From contig JAATGK010000420.1 of assembly GCA_015654715.1 (NCBI GenBank), positions 1 through 15,469 of the forward strand: 15,469 bases of DNA, read 5' to 3'. Positions 13,937 through 15,469 of this stretch are shown here, in pieces. Both the position numbers and the translations under genes were made by a program. Below the pieces are notes generated by a model, which saw nothing but the letters and a program-made list of their open reading frames with translations, had not been told where the DNA came from and did not search any database. How positions within the stretch are numbered: the stretch's first letter is position 1; each line of letters begins with the position of its first letter. The stretch comes from Alphaproteobacteria bacterium (lineage in GTDB: Bacteria; Pseudomonadota; Alphaproteobacteria; Micropepsales; Micropepsaceae).

Positions 13937-14023
13937 GCCGTTTCTCCGGACAGTCGTAGGAATGTACGCCACCCCCTTTAAGGGAGGGTTAATCTGTGCG
14001 GCAGGTCTGAGGCTGAGAGCGCG

Positions 14024-14893
14024 TCAGCCGGTCCCACGTAAGGCGGTTTTTTGCTGCGGCGCCAGCACCGCAGCGGCCATCGCGCTTAACCAATTCATAC
14101 GAGTCCGTAAACGGACGTTCTCGCCGATCACGATGATCGCCGGCATCGCGCTGACCGCCGCCGCTTCGCCGAGGCCGCCCAGCGTGGTCACGCGCACCGA
14201 TTGATCGGCGAGCGAGGCATTGCTGACGACCGCCGCCGGTTCGTTCGCATCGCGTCCGGCCGCGATCAATTTGCCGGCGATGTCGCCCGCATGGCGGCGC
14301 GCCATATACAGCACCAGGGTCGGCGATCCCTTCGCAACCGCAGCCCAATCGAGATCGGGCAGCTTGCCGTCGGCGCCGTGACCGGTGAGAAAGGTCACGA
14401 CATGGCCGGTGTCGCGATGAGTCACCGGAATCCCGGCATAGGCCAATCCGCCGATCCCCGCCGTCACTCCTGGCACGATGCGGAAGGGCACCCCCGCGCT
14501 CGCCAGCGCCAGAGCCTCTTCGGCGCCGCGCCCGAAAATGAGCGGATCGCCGCCTTTGAGCCGCAGTACGCGCTCATTCTTCCCCGCCAGCGCAATCAGG
14601 GTGTGCGAAATATCGGACTGCTGGCACGAGCGTTTGCCCGCCCGTTTGCCGGCAAAAATCAGTTCCGCTCCCGGCCGCGCCAGCGCGAGCAGATCTTCGT
14701 TGGCCAGTGCGTCATATAGAATAGTGTCCGCCACGCTGACCGCATAAAGCCCCAGCGCGGTAATCAGGCCGGGATCGCCAGGGCCCGCACCCGCCAGCCA
14801 AACCCAGCCGGGCTCGAAAGCGGGCAGCGCAAGCGCTCCAGCCAGTTTGGCAATCGCCGCCCGCTCGGCAGCCTTGGTCAGATCAGAACACAT
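14024..14893 (-). CDS. cobA: Uroporphyrinogen-III C-methyltransferase (SUMT)
   Basis: This enzyme transfers two methyl groups from SAM to uroporphyrinogen III (C-2 and C-7), giving precorrin-2 for siroheme and cobalamin. The 289-residue protein shows the SAM-dependent tetrapyrrole methylase pattern: AGAGPGDPGLIT (34-45), the signature RLKGGDPLIFGRG (111-123), PGVTAGIGGLAYAGIPVTHR (141-160) and TFLTGHG. A short N-terminal extension of about 28 residues precedes the domain. No CysG dehydrogenase/ferrochelatase domain is fused, so it is a stand-alone SUMT. The gene could equally serve siroheme synthesis for nitrite or sulfite reductase, but no reductase gene is in the window. ATG 14893 has only a weak ribosome binding site. 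The gene diverges from the phosphomannomutase gene across an AT-rich gap. Confidence 0.95.
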   Translation of the reverse strand: MCSDLTKAAERAAIAKLAGALALPAFEPGWVWLAGAGPGDPGLITALGLYAVSVADTILYDALANEDLLALARPGAELIFAGKRAGKRSCQQSDISHTLIALAGKNERVLRLKGGDPLIFGRGAEEALALASAGVPFRIVPGVTAGIGGLAYAGIPVTHRDTGHVVTFLTGHGADGKLPDLDWAAVAKGSPTLVLYMARRHAGDIAGKLIAAGRDANEPAAVVSNASLADQSVRVTTLGGLGEAAAVSAMPAIIVIGENVRLRTRMNWLSAMAAAVLAPQQKTALRGTG

Positions 14894-15029
14894 TCATCGG
14901 TACCAAAGTGTATAATACATCATATCACGGCACACTCAGGTAAAATAGCCTCTTTCGCGCGAATATCGCTTCTTAGCGTTCACCTCTTCGGCCCCTTGCG
15001 CTAGACAGCGTGTCGCCATTTTGGAAACC
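14894..15029. promoter_or_regulatory. AT-rich divergent promoter region (cobA / phosphomannomutase)
   Basis: This gap between divergent genes is much richer in A and T than its surroundings around 14905-14950. TATAAT at 14911-14916 is a perfect -10 word on the plus strand, but no good -35 lies 16-18 bases upstream. On the minus strand TATGAT and TATTAT overlap the same place, with TTTACC about 17 bases upstream of TATGAT as a weak -35. Promoters in both directions are expected; the exact boxes are uncertain. No riboswitch-like structure could be recognised by eye. Confidence 0.35.
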
Positions 15030-15469
15030 ATGACTGCCATGCTGAAACCCCGTTCCGACCTCAAGCCCAATACCTTCGAAAACGAGATTTTCCCGCTGAT
15101 CACTCCCAACGGTTTTCGCGAATACGATGCCCGCTGGCTGTTCGGCAAAGAGCTGAACCTGTTGGGCGTGCAGGCGCTGGGTCTGGGTCTTGGCACTTAT
15201 TATATGCGCCATGGCGCGCCGCGGGTCGTCACCGGCCACGACTACCGGTCCTATTCGGTGTCGATCAAGCAAGCGCTGACCCTCGGCCTCATCAATGCCA
15301 GGATGGACATGGTGGACGGCGGCGTCTGCACCACGCCGGTCGCCTATTACGGCCAGTTCGCGCTCGATTGCCCCGCCGTGGCGATGGTCACCGCCAGCCA
15401 CAACGAGAACGGCTGGACCGGCGTCAAGATGGGCGCGCAAAAGCCGCTCACCTTCGGCCCCGTCGAGCC
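15030..15469 (+). CDS. Phosphomannomutase/phosphoglucomutase, N-terminal part (runs off the window)
   Basis: This alpha-D-phosphohexomutase interconverts hexose 1- and 6-phosphates for nucleotide-sugar, LPS and exopolysaccharide synthesis. The 146 visible residues include FREYDARW (29-36), GHDYRSYS (69-76; family 'G.D.R.sS'), VDGGVCTTPVAYYGQ (95-109) and the phosphoserine loop TASHN (121-125) with catalytic Ser123, then GWTGVKM for the usual 'yNGfK'. The metal-binding DGDxDR and later domains lie beyond the edge. The full protein should be about 460-500 residues. ATG 15030 has GGAA at 15023-15026; ATG 15039 is an alternative without a good site. Homologues are called manB, algC or pgmG depending on the organism, so I give no symbol. 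Confidence 0.93.
   Translation, partial: MTAMLKPRSDLKPNTFENEIFPLITPNGFREYDARWLFGKELNLLGVQALGLGLGTYYMRHGAPRVVTGHDYRSYSVSIKQALTLGLINARMDMVDGGVCTTPVAYYGQFALDCPAVAMVTASHNENGWTGVKMGAQKPLTFGPVE

Noticed and set aside
14973..15440. A minus-strand 155-codon open frame at the right edge
   Set aside because: It is antisense to the phosphomannomutase coding sequence, which shows the TASHN phosphoserine loop.
1..15469. CRISPR arrays, tRNA or rRNA genes, insertion sequences, prophage or attachment sites
   Set aside because: I looked on both strands and saw no regularly spaced repeats, no tRNA cloverleaf elements, and no transposase or integrase motifs.

Overview
The window reads as chromosomal DNA of a GC-rich alphaproteobacterium. 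The clues are the codon use, a PleC/DivJ-type histidine kinase, a PAS_5-type protein, a dense group of GANTC (CcrM methylation) sites, and two intergenic palindromic repeats of kinds common in Alphaproteobacteria. I cannot name the genus. There is no rRNA, tRNA, insertion sequence, prophage or CRISPR array, and no gene-free stretch longer than about 250 bases.

Plus strand, left part (82-6099). S-adenosylmethionine decarboxylase (speD) comes first and ends in a strong intrinsic terminator. After a short repeat-bearing gap follows a tightly packed run of six genes: two adjacent FAD-dependent oxidoreductases of the phytoene-dehydrogenase-like superfamily, a GcvT-fold protein that lacks hallmark catalytic residues, an ECF sigma factor, a small cysteine-free one-TM protein (probable anti-sigma factor), and a CnrX/Spy-like periplasmic sensor with a His-rich tail. 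Every junction overlaps or touches: ATGA, ATGA, an 11-base overlap, TGATG, then a 1-base gap. They should therefore be transcribed and translated together. This is the least familiar part of the window and the best candidate for an undescribed system: a redox/GcvT-fold enzyme set carrying its own CnrHYX-like sensing cassette.

Minus strand, middle and right (14893 down to 6157). In transcription order these are: cobA (uroporphyrinogen-III methyltransferase), a conserved protein of unknown function, a PAS_5-type protein, a YjgN-like DUF898 membrane protein, an M48 metalloprotease 2 bases behind it, aminopeptidase N (pepN), and an orphan membrane histidine kinase. The kinase promoter region holds five GANTC sites in 61 bases, including two inside a plausible -35/-10 spacer. 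This suggests replication- or methylation-timed expression. The kinase converges with the plus-strand operon at 6099/6157 across a bipartite hairpin.

Right edge. A phosphomannomutase/phosphoglucomutase gene diverges from cobA across an AT-rich 136-base gap and runs off the window. The 130-base gap 12743-12872 shows only a possible ribosome binding site for the DUF898 gene and no convincing promoter or terminator. The 87-base gap 13937-14023 shows only the ribosome binding site of the unknown gene.
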